Positions 34,483 to 44,129 of a DNA stretch of 64,000 nt are shown piece after piece. The notes under the pieces are model-generated. The model was not told where the DNA came from and did not search any database. It worked only from the letters and a program-made list of their open reading frames with translations. Each line of letters starts with the position of its first letter. Positions within the stretch are counted from its first letter, which is position 1. The stretch comes from Isoetes taiwanensis (Eukaryota > Streptophyta > Lycopodiopsida > Isoetales > Isoetaceae). Made by a program: the position numbers and the translations under genes. The DNA is taken from the NCBI GenBank assembly GCA_021234155.1, contig JAJEKV010000271.1:126001-190000 (forward strand). Reading direction: 5' to 3'.

Positions 34483-34803
34483 TTAATGCAGCTGGGAGGA
34501 GGATCCTTTTGCCAAATATCTGACACTGTGGCAAGACTTTATAGCAGTATAACAATGTTTAAATATTGTAGGCCAATAATAACCTGACCTGAGAATTTTC
34601 TTAGCAGTGGTGTCTCCAGCAAAATGGCCTCCACATACTCCTTCATGCATTTCTCTAATGATCAGGGCGGATTCTTCTTCATTGACACACCTCAATAATA
34701 CTCCTTCCATGTTGACTTTACATAAAATATCATTGATCATTTTAAATTGCCTACATTTTTCTTTAAATCTCCTTTGCTGGCTCGAAGTCAGTCCTGAGGG
34801 CAT
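34483..34803 (-). pseudogene. Nested gypsy integrase zinc-binding domain
   Basis: The frame shows LCKVNMEGVLLRCVNEEES, IIREMHEGVCGGHFAGDTT and ILRSGYYWPTIFKHCY. These match the H2C2 region, with both His readable; the CxxC pair is altered (CHSVR). The stop after SSQLH is followed by the start of the integrase core in another frame. Confidence 0.82.
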
Positions 34804-34854
34804 TTCTTTGAATTGTAGAAAATTCTTAATAGGCTGATGCCAATCTTGTTGGAT

Positions 34855-35292
34855 CTAATCTTCATCTTCTGCCTGTAAATAAGCTAAGGCATCCACAAAG
34901 TCAACAACCTCCACTGCATCTTCATGGTCAAAGAAAATGTAAGGTAAATAAAGACTGGGACTCTTGACCTGATGCAATTCTTTAATGGAAATATTAAAAG
35001 TTTGTAGCTTACAAGTCCACCTTTGAATTTTTGGTTTGGAAGTAGCCTTACCAAATAACAACCCCATTGGATTTTGCTTCATATAAACTTGAACAAAACT
35101 CTTCAATAGCAAGTGACCCTGTCTGTCAATGAGGAACATAAGAGCAGCAGCACTCTTTTCCAATCTGGTGTATTTTTCTTCAGTTGAACTCCATTGTTTG
35201 CTGGCAAAAGCTATGGTATGCTTGTCCTGTAGAATAGCTAGACCTATAGCCTTCTTAGTGATAGTAATATAAACCTCAAATGGCATATCCAA
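34855..35292 (-). pseudogene. Nested gypsy conventional RNase H (degenerate)
   Basis: This domain follows RT. It has TIAFASKQWSSTEEKYTRLE, KSAAALMFLIDRQGHLLL and the PKIQRWTCKLQTFNI block typical of gypsy RNase H. The position of the first catalytic Asp (usually Y-T-D-A) reads YITITKKAIG, so the Asp is gone. The C-terminal ADALSR-like block is not recognisable. The family-typical domain is otherwise collinear. Loss of activity is inferred from the residues alone. Confidence 0.8.
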
Positions 35293-35507
35293 ATCGGGTT
35301 TTTTAAGAGAGTAGCCTCACAAATGGATTTTATAAGTAACTCAAAAGACTCTTGGCAATCTGATGACCATGTGACAGGGACATACTTGCTCTCAGATTTA
35401 GAAATCCTACCTATTCTTGTCAGTTTGGAAATAGGATTTATAATGTGAGCAAAGTTAGGAATACATCCTAAGAAAACTAGTCATGCCAATAAAACTTTTG
35501 ACCTGCT

Positions 35508-36281
35508 TCAATTTCTTGGGGGGTACCAGTTTTTTGAGGGCTTCAACCTTTTCTTGTGCCACTTGTATACCATTGTTGGACACCTCATGCCCCAAAAGTT
35601 GCCCTTTGGATGCAAAAAAATACATTTCTTTGGGTTAAGGTTGACTCCAGAGTCCCTGCACAAAGAGCATATTTTTGCAAGCAATTCCAAATGATTAGTA
35701 GGGTGAGATCCTAAGCAAAGGTCATCCAAGTAAACTCTGAATGCTTGAGGAGACATAGGTCTAAAAATAACGTCCATAGCTCTCTAGAAAGTGGCAGGTG
35801 CATTCATCAATCCAAAAGGCATTCTTTTCATTGCATAAGTTCCCCAAGGGGTAATAAAAGAGGTCTTTGGTTGATCTTCTTCCTTAATGCCAATTTGATT
35901 AAATCCTGAAAATCCATCTAAGAATGAGTACATCTCTTTTCCTGCTTTCTGACATATAAGATTTCTTCTAAAAAGGCAAGGGATAGCAAGTCCTTGATGG
36001 TAGCTTTGTTGAGATCTCGATAATCAATGCAAATCCTTAAGGCACCACTCTTTTTTTTTTCTGGGTACAATGCAAGATACCCATTACGGATTAATGATTT
36101 CAATAATAACACCTGCATCTAGCATTTTATCCAACTCATCTTTGATTAATCCCATCAATGAAGCATTAATTCTTCTCAATTTTTGAAAAACAAGCTTACA
36201 TCCTTCTTTAATCTTGATTTCAAATTGGCATACCTCAGCTTTAATACCCGGTGAGCTCGAGAATAATCCCGGGGCAAACAC
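35508..36281 (-). pseudogene. Nested gypsy reverse transcriptase
   Basis: Motifs from right to left: VFQKLRRINASLMGLIKDEL, DAGVIIEIINP, EKKKSGALRICIDYRDLNKA, DGFSGFNQIGIKEEDQPKTS, MPFGLMNAPATF, and the catalytic VYLDDLCLGS followed by NPKKCIFLHPKGNFWGM. Frameshifts separate the pieces near 36100, 35940 and 35780. The catalytic box is YLDD. Confidence 0.88.
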
Positions 36282-36483
36282 ATCCTTCCTTTCTTCAAAA
36301 ACATTTGTATGTTCTCCCTATTTTGGTATTCAAATCTACAACAAAGCGGGGTTCTAGTCTTACCATTTTTTGTGATTGTAATCTCTTCAGTGTCCTTTTC
36401 CTCTGATGCATTAATGGTTAGGATGGGACAAAGTGCTTTCACCTCACTAGCATCAAGATCTTCCTCCGGAATAGCTCCCTCAG

Positions 36484-36912
36484 TTAAATGTGACATGAGA
36501 GTTTCTCTCTACCACGGGGCATCGGCTTCCACATTTTTTTCTCTCTTGGTATGTGAGTGATCTCCCATGAAGCAAAACTCGAGAGTACTCCCATTACTTG
36601 ATTTTTCAAGAGCTCCATATCTGCATTTTTTGTTTGGTAGTTTCCTGAAACTTGCCTACAAATTAATTGTGAGTCACCATAAATGTGAATGTTGGCAATA
36701 TTCATAGCTTTGGCCTCCTGAAGACCTGCAATCAAAGCCTTATATTCTGCTACATTAGATGTAACTTGGGGGAAGATTCTTCCTACTTTAGCTAAACATT
36801 TGTGAGAGGAATCTTTCAAAATAGCAGCAGATGATGCAATATTTAATTTTTTAGAAATACCTCCATCAAACCATAAGAATCGATGGCCCTTATGCATTGG
36901 GGGAGTGCACAT
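36484..36912 (-). CDS. Extra RNase H (archaeal-type) domain between protease and RT
   Basis: The domain reads FLWFDGGISKKL (first Asp), SAAILKDSSHKCLAKVG, TSNVAEYKALIAGLQEAKA (Glu), HIYGDSQLICRQVSGNYQ (Asp) and HIPRE near the end. A homopolymer slip at a run of A moves the closing NVEADA motif (last Asp) into the next frame. The four catalytic positions are therefore all present in the DNA. This is the RNH_1 type that plant Tat elements carry as a second RNase H. In the Tat elements I know, it follows the first RNase H. Here it precedes RT. Confidence 0.82.
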   Translation of the reverse strand: MCTPPMHKGHRFLWFDGGISKKLNIASSAAILKDSSHKCLAKVGRIFPQVTSNVAEYKALIAGLQEAKAMNIANIHIYGDSQLICRQVSGNYQTKNADMELLKNQVMGVLSSFASWEITHIPREKKMWKPMPRGREKLSCHI

Positions 36913-37188
36913 TCCATAATGAGAGGAACCATTTCATATTTCCTTGGTCTTGTATTTTTTATTCTGTAAGATCCCAAAGGTTCTTCAATCAGCATTTCCT
37001 TAATAAAGTTTACCTCTTCTTTAGAGCCGTAGGAGCCATCTTGATTGTAAATTGTAGCAGTTTGAGAACCATTGGAGATGGTACATCTCCCTTGAGACCA
37101 AACTGGCCTAGCATCCACAGTGGCTAACCATCTTCTCCCTAAAAGTAGATCATAGATGTCGATTCATCCCCTATATCTTCAAAAGCCA

Positions 37189-38091
37189 CTACAATAAAGT
37201 TAGCACTTCTGAGTTATGCCTTACGTAGATATTGGGCACTTTAGTCACCGCACCAATAGAAGTAATTTTAGCATTATAAAAAGATCTTAATAATATAGAA
37301 ACTTTCTTGTCCACCTCGAAACCACACTTCTTCATAATATGATATGGCATGATGTTTAAGGGGAATCCCCCATCAAGTAACACGTTTGAGAAGGTATAAC
37401 CTCCTAAAGCGGTGAACATGTGAATGCTCGAGGGGTCTTCTTCATTACGTGCTAGAACAAGGTTAGTGGCATCAGTAAAATTCACACAAGCATTCAATGT
37501 CTTACCACCCGGTTTGCTGCGGTACTCTCTTTTTCTATAGCTAGGTGCAATCTTTAGCAAGGTGAAAAGGTCCACACTTACTTTGGAGTTTTTGAGCAAA
37601 ACATCAACTTCATCAAAGTCTTGATCTTTCTTACCATATTTTTGCTGAGGGGGTGGAGCTATGATTTGAGCAGGTGATTCCACCACAGGTGGTGAAGACC
37701 TGGCAGTGGAATGTCTACTTGATTCAGCATGTACATGAGCTTCATTCATGCTTCTAGTTTGCACCACCATAACTTCTTCAGATTTAGGAACTTCTGTAGC
37801 CTGAATAAATCTTATAGAGGTACTTGGTTCAACAAATCTCACAGGAGGTTTAGGCTCTGGTCTCTTTTCTTTTTCCTGCTTAGCAAAATATTCCTTAACA
37901 ACACACCTAACATCAGTATGGCCAACTTCTTTACAAAAAGAACAAACATGACATTCCTTTCCAAAGTGGCCTTTTCTATTGCATTTAGGACACACTTGCC
38001 AATAGCAAATTTCTGATGGATGAGAATTCCTATTGCAATGAATACATTCAGGGTAAGTTTTACCTGTTCTTGTAGCCTTGAGTTCAACCAA
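37189..38091 (-). CDS. Nested gypsy gag zinc knuckles and aspartic protease
   Basis: The 300-codon frame starts with three CCHC-like knuckles (CIHCNRNSHPSEIC, CPKCNRKGHFGKEC, CSFCKEVGHTDVRC) and a basic/proline-rich linker. It ends with the protease segment LGGYTFSNVLLDGGFPLNIM, where DGG replaces the classical D-S/T-G, as is usual in Athila/Tat proteases. The LGRRWL text follows in the next frame at about 37135. The frame is shifted relative to the gag capsid frame, which ends at 38084; this may be a programmed shift or a mutation. The first codon is not a reliable start. Confidence 0.85.
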   Translation of the reverse strand: MVELKATRTGKTYPECIHCNRNSHPSEICYWQVCPKCNRKGHFGKECHVCSFCKEVGHTDVRCVVKEYFAKQEKEKRPEPKPPVRFVEPSTSIRFIQATEVPKSEEVMVVQTRSMNEAHVHAESSRHSTARSSPPVVESPAQIIAPPPQQKYGKKDQDFDEVDVLLKNSKVSVDLFTLLKIAPSYRKREYRSKPGGKTLNACVNFTDATNLVLARNEEDPSSIHMFTALGGYTFSNVLLDGGFPLNIMPYHIMKKCGFEVDKKVSILLRSFYNAKITSIGAVTKVPNIYVRHNSEVLTLL

Positions 38092-38956
38092 TTGTTTGGT
38101 TAGTTACGCTAAAGCTTGGTAACCTTAGATAGGTCCGACTTAACCTCGCAACTTGAGAATTAGCTTCCTCCTCTTTAGATTTCTTCTTTTCTTTCTGTAT
38201 GGCATAAACTGGAATGGAATGGTGATGATCATAATGTGCATCAGTAGCATCAGGGTAAAAAGGATCATGGCTATGGTGAGAAACATGGTGCTTGTCAGGC
38301 AAAGTGGAGAGCATCTGAGTTAGGTCAGTGGTTTTGGCAAAAACTTTGTATATAGAATCAAATCCTTCAGCAGCTTGGATCTTGAGCAACTTCCTTTGGA
38401 TATCTGGTCTTCTTTCCAAACCATTGATGAAAGCAGTAACTAAAAAAAGGGTTGGGATTGTGACTTGTGCTCTTTGGCACCTGCTCATAAATGTGCTAAA
38501 CCTTTCTTTGTACTGATTCACACTTTCTCCTGCATGTATAGAAAAACCTTGCAACTCATTAAGCAAATCTTTTGGAGCAGCTAATTTACCAAACCTATCC
38601 AGGAACTTCTTGACGAGTTCATCCCATGAAGTGGTACCCATTAACTTCTCATAAGTTAACCAAGCACCAGCTTCACTCTCTTCTTTGAAACATTTTTCAA
38701 ACTCTGAAAGCTTGCACCCTTTCTCGAAACCATAATCCCTGTAATAATCCTCAAATATTCTCAAAAAGTTGTTAGCACTCATACTGGAATCAAAAGTAGG
38801 CAAAGGAACAGGGACATTCAACTCGAATTGGTATGGCATGTTTTGAAGCAGGCTAGTTGAGAAACTTGAAGGCAATGGCCTTTCTCTACAATGATCTGGT
38901 GCATCAACATCTTCTAATGGTTCTTGTTCTGCTGGAAACTTTTGCTTTGGAGCCAT
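38084..38956 (-). CDS. Nested gypsy gag (capsid region)
   Basis: I take ATG at 38956 (MAPKQKFPAEQEP), because the frame upstream of it lies in the 5' LTR and primer site. The Retrotrans_gag core is recognisable: DWEDYYRDYGF-like (FEDYYRDYGFEKG), EAGAWLTYEKLMGTTSWDEL, FLDRFGKLAAPKDLLNELQ, HAGESVNQYKERFSTFMSRC and TAFINGLERRPDIQRKL. The frame ends just before the zinc knuckles, which are in another frame. Confidence 0.86.
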   Translation of the reverse strand: MAPKQKFPAEQEPLEDVDAPDHCRERPLPSSFSTSLLQNMPYQFELNVPVPLPTFDSSMSANNFLRIFEDYYRDYGFEKGCKLSEFEKCFKEESEAGAWLTYEKLMGTTSWDELVKKFLDRFGKLAAPKDLLNELQGFSIHAGESVNQYKERFSTFMSRCQRAQVTIPTLFLVTAFINGLERRPDIQRKLLKIQAAEGFDSIYKVFAKTTDLTQMLSTLPDKHHVSHHSHDPFYPDATDAHYDHHHSIPVYAIQKEKKKSKEEEANSQVARLSRTYLRLPSFSVTNQTIG

Positions 38957-38976
38957 GAGTTCTGAAATCCAGGAAG

Positions 38977-38994
38977 ACCTCGGTAGAACCTCCA
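38977..38994 (-). promoter_or_regulatory. Candidate primer binding site of the nested gypsy element
   Basis: Three bases inside the 5' LTR on the minus strand the text reads TGGAGGTTCTACCGAGG. The spacing and the TGG start fit a tRNA 3' end, but it is not the usual initiator-Met site and I cannot name the tRNA. Confidence 0.4.
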
Positions 38995-38997
38995 AGA

Positions 38998-40893
38998 TGT
39001 TGACCCTCAACCTGGCTAGAGAGTCAAACACAAGAAGCCAACTTGAATTTATGCTCAAGTTGGGGTTAGAACCTCCAGATCACTTAAGGTGATCAGTCTA
39101 CACAAGAATTTTTTAAAGAAAAAGCTCAAATATCAAGTACTCATACCTTTCCCAATTCAAGAATATAGAACCTTCACTCAAATCGATGTAGTTCTCATAG
39201 GTGGATTGATTTTCAAGGTCAAATCATTGTGACTTGTATAGAAAAGTTATAGGCATGCAAGGGAAAAGATCTTGACCAAGTCTAGTCTGCAAGATATTCG
39301 ATCTCAAAGTTGAGTCAATTTTTGGTCAATACCAGTCAAAGCCACAGACAGATCTCAGAATTTTGTAACTTGAGTTGCAGAGGGAATTTTTGAGAAATTC
39401 CAAAACTGAGATGAAGTGTAAGTCCCAAAGTGTAAGTCCCAAATGCAAAAAATGATAACTTGAGTTTAGAATGGTTATTTCTCGGGCTTTTTGTGCACAC
39501 AGGTGCAAATATGATGGGAAATGAGGGACAAATGGTCATATGCAAGAAAAGATGATGGGATATCTTACTGTAAAAATGTTTATATGGCAAAAATACCAAA
39601 AGATCATGACAGTAAATTTTTTAAGCACTTGGCAAGCAATTTTCATTGATATGAAGGTAATACAAGATGAATATGGGTCTCAGGATCATAAATCAATCAT
39701 CAAAATATCTCAGAAGGTCATATAATAATATCATAACAGGAATATCAATCCAATTTTCTCAAATCGAAGCGTGGAATGCTCCGGATACTTCATAGCGTCT
39801 TGAGATCATGCTCGGCATGTATCAATGTTGAGGTTTGATCGTCGGGCCTTCAAAAAACTTCTCGTAATTGTTTCCCGGTATATAGATTTGGATTTGATGA
39901 TTCCGGCATCTTAGGACTTAATTTTAGGCTTAATGAGATGCTTATGAGCGGGAATCCAAGAATAGGTAGTTTTTATAGCTTAGGAATCCAATTCCGGCGT
40001 GATTCGAGCAAGTTTCCAGGTTTAGGGTTGCTCAACTGTATTTTTCCAAAAATCTCGCGATACGGTGGCCGTATATTTGGGGAGTATAAACTCAGAATAT
40101 GCTGTATTTCGAAATTTAGAAAAGCTAGGCTATGGTTCAAAAGGTGCCCCATAAAATAGTTAAGAAGTTTTGATCATTTGAGACAATGGCAACCCTAATT
40201 TTTTGGGAATATGCTAGGTCTAGATACCATGCTTGGAATATTCCATGGGGTATATGGGTAACATGGGTATTTAAGGCACAATAGTGGGTAAAGCAAAAAA
40301 AGGGGTATAAGAAATTACAAACAAGAATTAGACTAGGGACATTTGCAAGGGTATGACATGGGGTATAAAATGAGAAAAAGAATATGAGATGGAAAGATCA
40401 TTTTCGAGAGGGCAAAAGGCATTAGGAAAAAAAGATAAGATAAGATAAGATGAATTTTTACGTCCACGGGAAGCATGGCAAGCATGGTGTGATTGGCAAA
40501 AAAGGTGAGCAAGGGGGGATATAGGTATAAGGGAAATATGACTAGGAAAATTTCAAAATGGGGGTAAGAATATGGATAAAAAATGGCTAGGAGGTGGAAT
40601 CAAATACCATGGGGTCTTCCAAAATTTGTCTTCCAATCTTCAAAAAGCATCTTCCAATCTTCTCAACCCAGAATCTCATAAAGCATCCTTTGACTACCTT
40701 TGACCTCAAAATAGAGTATTTCTCCATGGGAGTTGACATTGAATATTTGTATTGACCTTTGGAGATTGATGTTGTTTGACCTTCACATCAATGTTGACTA
40801 CCAAGCTCTTTTTTTATTTAATTCTTCCAAAATGACTTGACCTGAATCCAATACATGAACCAACAGTTAGTATGTTGCCCTTTGGGGGCAACA
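38998..40893 (-). repeat. 5' LTR of the nested gypsy element
   Basis: The 1896-bp LTR matches 28605-30513. Differences include a deletion near 39430, a 37-base insertion at 40434-40470, a local duplication of cttccaatctt at 40615-40660, and a cluster of CAG-to-CGG type changes near 39766-39850. Its boundaries are TGTTGACC and GGGCAACA. Confidence 0.93.
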
Positions 40894-41341
40894 CCTGCTC
40901 TCTTAGATAGTTATCAATACAGAGATACCATTCTCTTGGAGACTGTTTAAGTCCATAAACCGCCCTGTTTAACTTCCAAACCTTATTGTTGCCAACCTCA
41001 AATCCTGGAGCTTGCCTCATAAATATGTCCTCTTCTAATTTAGCATTCAAAAAAGCAGTTTTTACATCCATGTGATGTAATTCCAAGTTTAATGCATTAG
41101 CTAGACTGACCAACAGCCTTAAAATAGTAAGCTTAACAATAGGAGAATATGTCTCGTCATAATCAATTCCCTTTTTCTGTGTAAACCCTTGTGCCACAAG
41201 TCTTGCCTTAAATTTTTTACTGCCATCAGCATTTGTTTTCACCTTAAACAACCATTTACTGCCAATTACATTTTGATTAGTGGGAAAATTCACTATATCA
41301 TAGGTTTGAGTTTGTTTGAAAGATTCTAATTCATCATTCAT
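40894..41341 (-). pseudogene. Outer copia RT N-terminal part
   Basis: The minus-strand frame reads MNDELESFKQTQTYDIV, KWLFKVKTNADGSKKFKARL, QKKGIDYDETYSPIVKL, MDVKTAFLNAKLEEDIFM, KLNRAVYGLKQSPREWY, then meets the target duplication CCTGC of the nested element. It is separated from the upstream gag-integrase frame by one frameshift and a TGA in place of a Trp codon at about 41351-41353. Confidence 0.9.
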
Positions 41342-41346
41342 TGCTG

Positions 41347-44088
41347 CTATTCATTTTTCCTTGGCTCCACAATTAAAGCCTCCTCAAGTCTCTGAGAGGT
41401 TTCAACATCTTCCAATATTGCCAAGATCTGATCATTATCATGACTTAGTTGTTGCAATCTTTTGCTTTTTCCACTTTCAGTTCTCCCATATTCTACATTG
41501 TCAATTCTTGCCTCTTCTACTAATTTTTCTGCTTGTGTTTTTCTCCTTTTGATGCACTGTTCATCTTGTATACTTTCCTCTTCCTCATGTTCAGCTGATG
41601 GATGTTGATTTGATGTATCTTCTTGCCTCATACTATCCTCTTTATTCTGCTCATCACTGCCATCATTAGATTCTAAATCTACTTCAAAAGTCATCTTTTT
41701 TCCATCATATGATGCATTCATCTTTTCTTCTTTTTTTCTTAGTCTGTCCTTATAAAAAACCTCCTCATCGAAAATTACATCTCTGCTAATGATAATCTGC
41801 TTAGTATTTGGAACAAAAAGTCTATATCCCTTTGATTCATTGTCATACCCCACAAGATATCCAATTTCAGCCTTGTTGTCTAATTTCTTTCTCAGCTCTG
41901 ATGGAATGTGTGAATGTGCTAAGCAGCCATATGCTCTGAGCCAACTAAGATCTATCTTATTTTCTGAATTTGACCAAAGAAGTTGAGGCACCTTACCTTT
42001 TAGTGCAGAAGAGGGTAGTTTATTTTGAATTAGAATGGCAGTTTTGAGTGCTTCCTCCCAAAGATAATTTGGCAGCCCACTGTGCTTGGTCATAGCTCTT
42101 ACTGCATCCATAATGGTTATGTTCCTCCTTTCTGCTACTTCATTTTGCTGAGGGTTATACCTGCATGTAAGTTGTCTTTTGATGCCATTAGAAATGCAAA
42201 AAAATTTGAACTTTGTGGACAAATACACCCCTCCTCGATCAGACCTTATACATTTGATTTTTAGGCCTGTTTCTCTCTCAACCTCTTGTACATATTGTTT
42301 AAAAGCTGCCAAGGCCTGAGATTTCCTTTCTAGACAATAAACTTTACACATTCTACTATAATCATCTATGAATGTTATAAAGTGTCTCTTGTTTGATCTT
42401 CCCCTTACATTTAGTGGACCACACAAATCAGTGTGAATCAACTCCAATGCTTGACTTGCTCTGCTTTTAGTCCTTTTGAAAGGCAATCTATTTAATTTTT
42501 CCAGTAAACAACCTTCACATACAAACTTTTCTATTTGCTGATTTTTACAGTCAATCCATCCTTCCTTTGCCAATATTTTGAGGTTATTGCAATTTGTATA
42601 TCCCAGCCTATTATGCCATAGTTCCATTTCTGACATACCAACCGAGTTCACACTATTGTAGCACTGATTTTCCATTTGGAATAAATTACCATATCTTTTA
42701 GCAAAAAACTTCAATTCATTATTGAGAAAGATTCTACATCCTTTAGAGTCAAAATTGACTCGATATCCTAAGTCAACAAGCTGACTTACAGATATTAAGT
42801 TCTTGACAATGCAAGGCACACACAAGACATTTTCAATGTTAACTATTTTTCCTTCTAGATCTAATAACTGCAGCAGACCCCTTCCTTCTATTTGCAATAA
42901 GTCTCCATTTCCAACTTCAATATTCCTTGAACTTGCTTGAGTAATATTCTTGAGCAGTGTAGATGATTGTACTACTGATCTTTCAGCTCCACTATCAACT
43001 ACAAGCGCATCAGAGATTTTGTTAGACTCTAATCTCTTATCAAGAATAGGTAAGGCAAGGTTTACCTCATTTTCATCTTCAATCTCTGATTTTTCTCCTT
43101 CATTGTGTTCTTGGACTATGTGGACTCCAGATGATCTTCTGCCTCCTCTCCCTCTATAATTCATATTTCTTCCTCCTCCATCTTCTTTTCCCTTTCCTCT
43201 ACCTCTTCCATATTCCTTTGGTGTTGCACATTTGGATGCATAATGCCCTTTACCTCCACAATGATAACAAGTCAGCTCATTTTTTAGTTTAGGGCAATCT
43301 CCCTTAAAATGACCTGGCTCATGGCAATTGAAACAATTTCCCTTTATCTGTTTAGGTTTGTTGGCAGTATATAAAATTTCACTTGCATGCCCTTCTTCTT
43401 GAGAGATTTTTCTCTGCTCAAATTCTGTTCTAAGAACATTTTCTGCATCTTCCCTGGTTTTGCTCATGTTCCTAATAAATAGAGCCAGGTTTTGATTTTC
43501 ACCGATAGCTCTAGAAATTTGTAGCACTTGACTTCTATCTGACATATTTACCCCTGCTCCTGCTAGATCTGCAATTATGTTATCAAATTTGTTGAAGAAC
43601 TCAGCTACATCACCATCTTCTTGGAGTTTAAGTCCTCTCAGTTCATTCTCAAGAAGATCTATTTGAGAAGATGTTTTTTGTTCATAGTGTTCTAAGAGGT
43701 ACATCCACATCTGCCTTGGAGATTTATTTCTGAGTCTAAGTCTGATTGTTGGACTTACCTTACAAGAAATGATTTCCTGAGCTTCCTTTACTTTGGCATT
43801 GACTGACCTTCCTCCAGCACTTGGTACAGACGTCTCCCTTGGATTTGTATCATCTGAACCTTCACCAACATTATTAGTTGCAGCATTAACAGACATTTCT
43901 GAAACAAACCTTATTTGAGTGTTTCTGCCTATTCCCATGCTTTCAGCAACTCCATCAGGATCAACAAGATCCCATAAATCCTCCACTTCCAACACATGCT
44001 TAATGGAGTCCTTCCAAATCTGGAATCCAGGACCTCCATGATAAGCATCCACTGTAGCAAGCAAACTTGCTCCGAATCTGCTAGCCAT
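41347..44088 (-). CDS. Outer copia gag-protease-integrase polyprotein
   Basis: This is the longest frame in the window, about 913 codons from the ATG at 44088. It has a gag domain (WKDSIKHVLEVEDLWDLV, LRNKSPRQMWMYLLEHYEQK), two CCHC knuckles (CFNCHEPGHFKGDC and CYHCGGKGHYASKC), and a protease with ALVVDSGAERSVV (intact D-S-G). The GAG-preintegrase follows, then an integrase with IHTDLCGPL (Asp), IRSDRGGVYLS (Asp) and QQNEVAERRN (Glu). The second His of the HHCC finger reads Tyr (RLGYTN). The frame ends at 41347, one frameshift before RT. Confidence 0.95.
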   Translation of the reverse strand: MASRFGASLLATVDAYHGGPGFQIWKDSIKHVLEVEDLWDLVDPDGVAESMGIGRNTQIRFVSEMSVNAATNNVGEGSDDTNPRETSVPSAGGRSVNAKVKEAQEIISCKVSPTIRLRLRNKSPRQMWMYLLEHYEQKTSSQIDLLENELRGLKLQEDGDVAEFFNKFDNIIADLAGAGVNMSDRSQVLQISRAIGENQNLALFIRNMSKTREDAENVLRTEFEQRKISQEEGHASEILYTANKPKQIKGNCFNCHEPGHFKGDCPKLKNELTCYHCGGKGHYASKCATPKEYGRGRGKGKEDGGGRNMNYRGRGGRRSSGVHIVQEHNEGEKSEIEDENEVNLALPILDKRLESNKISDALVVDSGAERSVVQSSTLLKNITQASSRNIEVGNGDLLQIEGRGLLQLLDLEGKIVNIENVLCVPCIVKNLISVSQLVDLGYRVNFDSKGCRIFLNNELKFFAKRYGNLFQMENQCYNSVNSVGMSEMELWHNRLGYTNCNNLKILAKEGWIDCKNQQIEKFVCEGCLLEKLNRLPFKRTKSRASQALELIHTDLCGPLNVRGRSNKRHFITFIDDYSRMCKVYCLERKSQALAAFKQYVQEVERETGLKIKCIRSDRGGVYLSTKFKFFCISNGIKRQLTCRYNPQQNEVAERRNITIMDAVRAMTKHSGLPNYLWEEALKTAILIQNKLPSSALKGKVPQLLWSNSENKIDLSWLRAYGCLAHSHIPSELRKKLDNKAEIGYLVGYDNESKGYRLFVPNTKQIIISRDVIFDEEVFYKDRLRKKEEKMNASYDGKKMTFEVDLESNDGSDEQNKEDSMRQEDTSNQHPSAEHEEEESIQDEQCIKRRKTQAEKLVEEARIDNVEYGRTESGKSKRLQQLSHDNDQILAILEDVETSQRLEEALIVEPRKNE

Positions 44089-44116
44089 TGCTTTCAACTT
44101 GGTCTGCAATTCACCA

Positions 44117-44128
44117 GCTCTAATACCA
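44117..44128 (-). promoter_or_regulatory. Primer binding site of the outer copia (initiator tRNA-Met type)
   Basis: The minus strand reads TGGTATTAGAGC one base inside the 5' LTR. The consensus initiator-Met site is TGGTATCAGAGC, so there is one C-to-T change. Confidence 0.8.
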
Positions 44129-44129
44129 A

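Larger units (their letters stand above)
28605..40893 (-). mobile_element. Nested Ty3/gypsy retrotransposon with two RNase H domains (Tat/Athila-like)
   Basis: The 12289-bp element is bounded by TGTTG...CAACA LTRs of 1909 and 1896 bp. The target duplication CCTGC lies at 28600-28604 and 40894-40898, inside the RT of the outer copia. Coding is on the minus strand (5' LTR on the right) in the order gag with three zinc knuckles, protease, extra RNase H, RT, RNase H and a deleted integrase. About 3.7 kb of non-coding DNA follows before the 3' LTR. Long LTRs, the DGG-type protease motif and the extra RNase H point to the Tat/Athila branch. The domain order is unusual. Confidence 0.95.
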
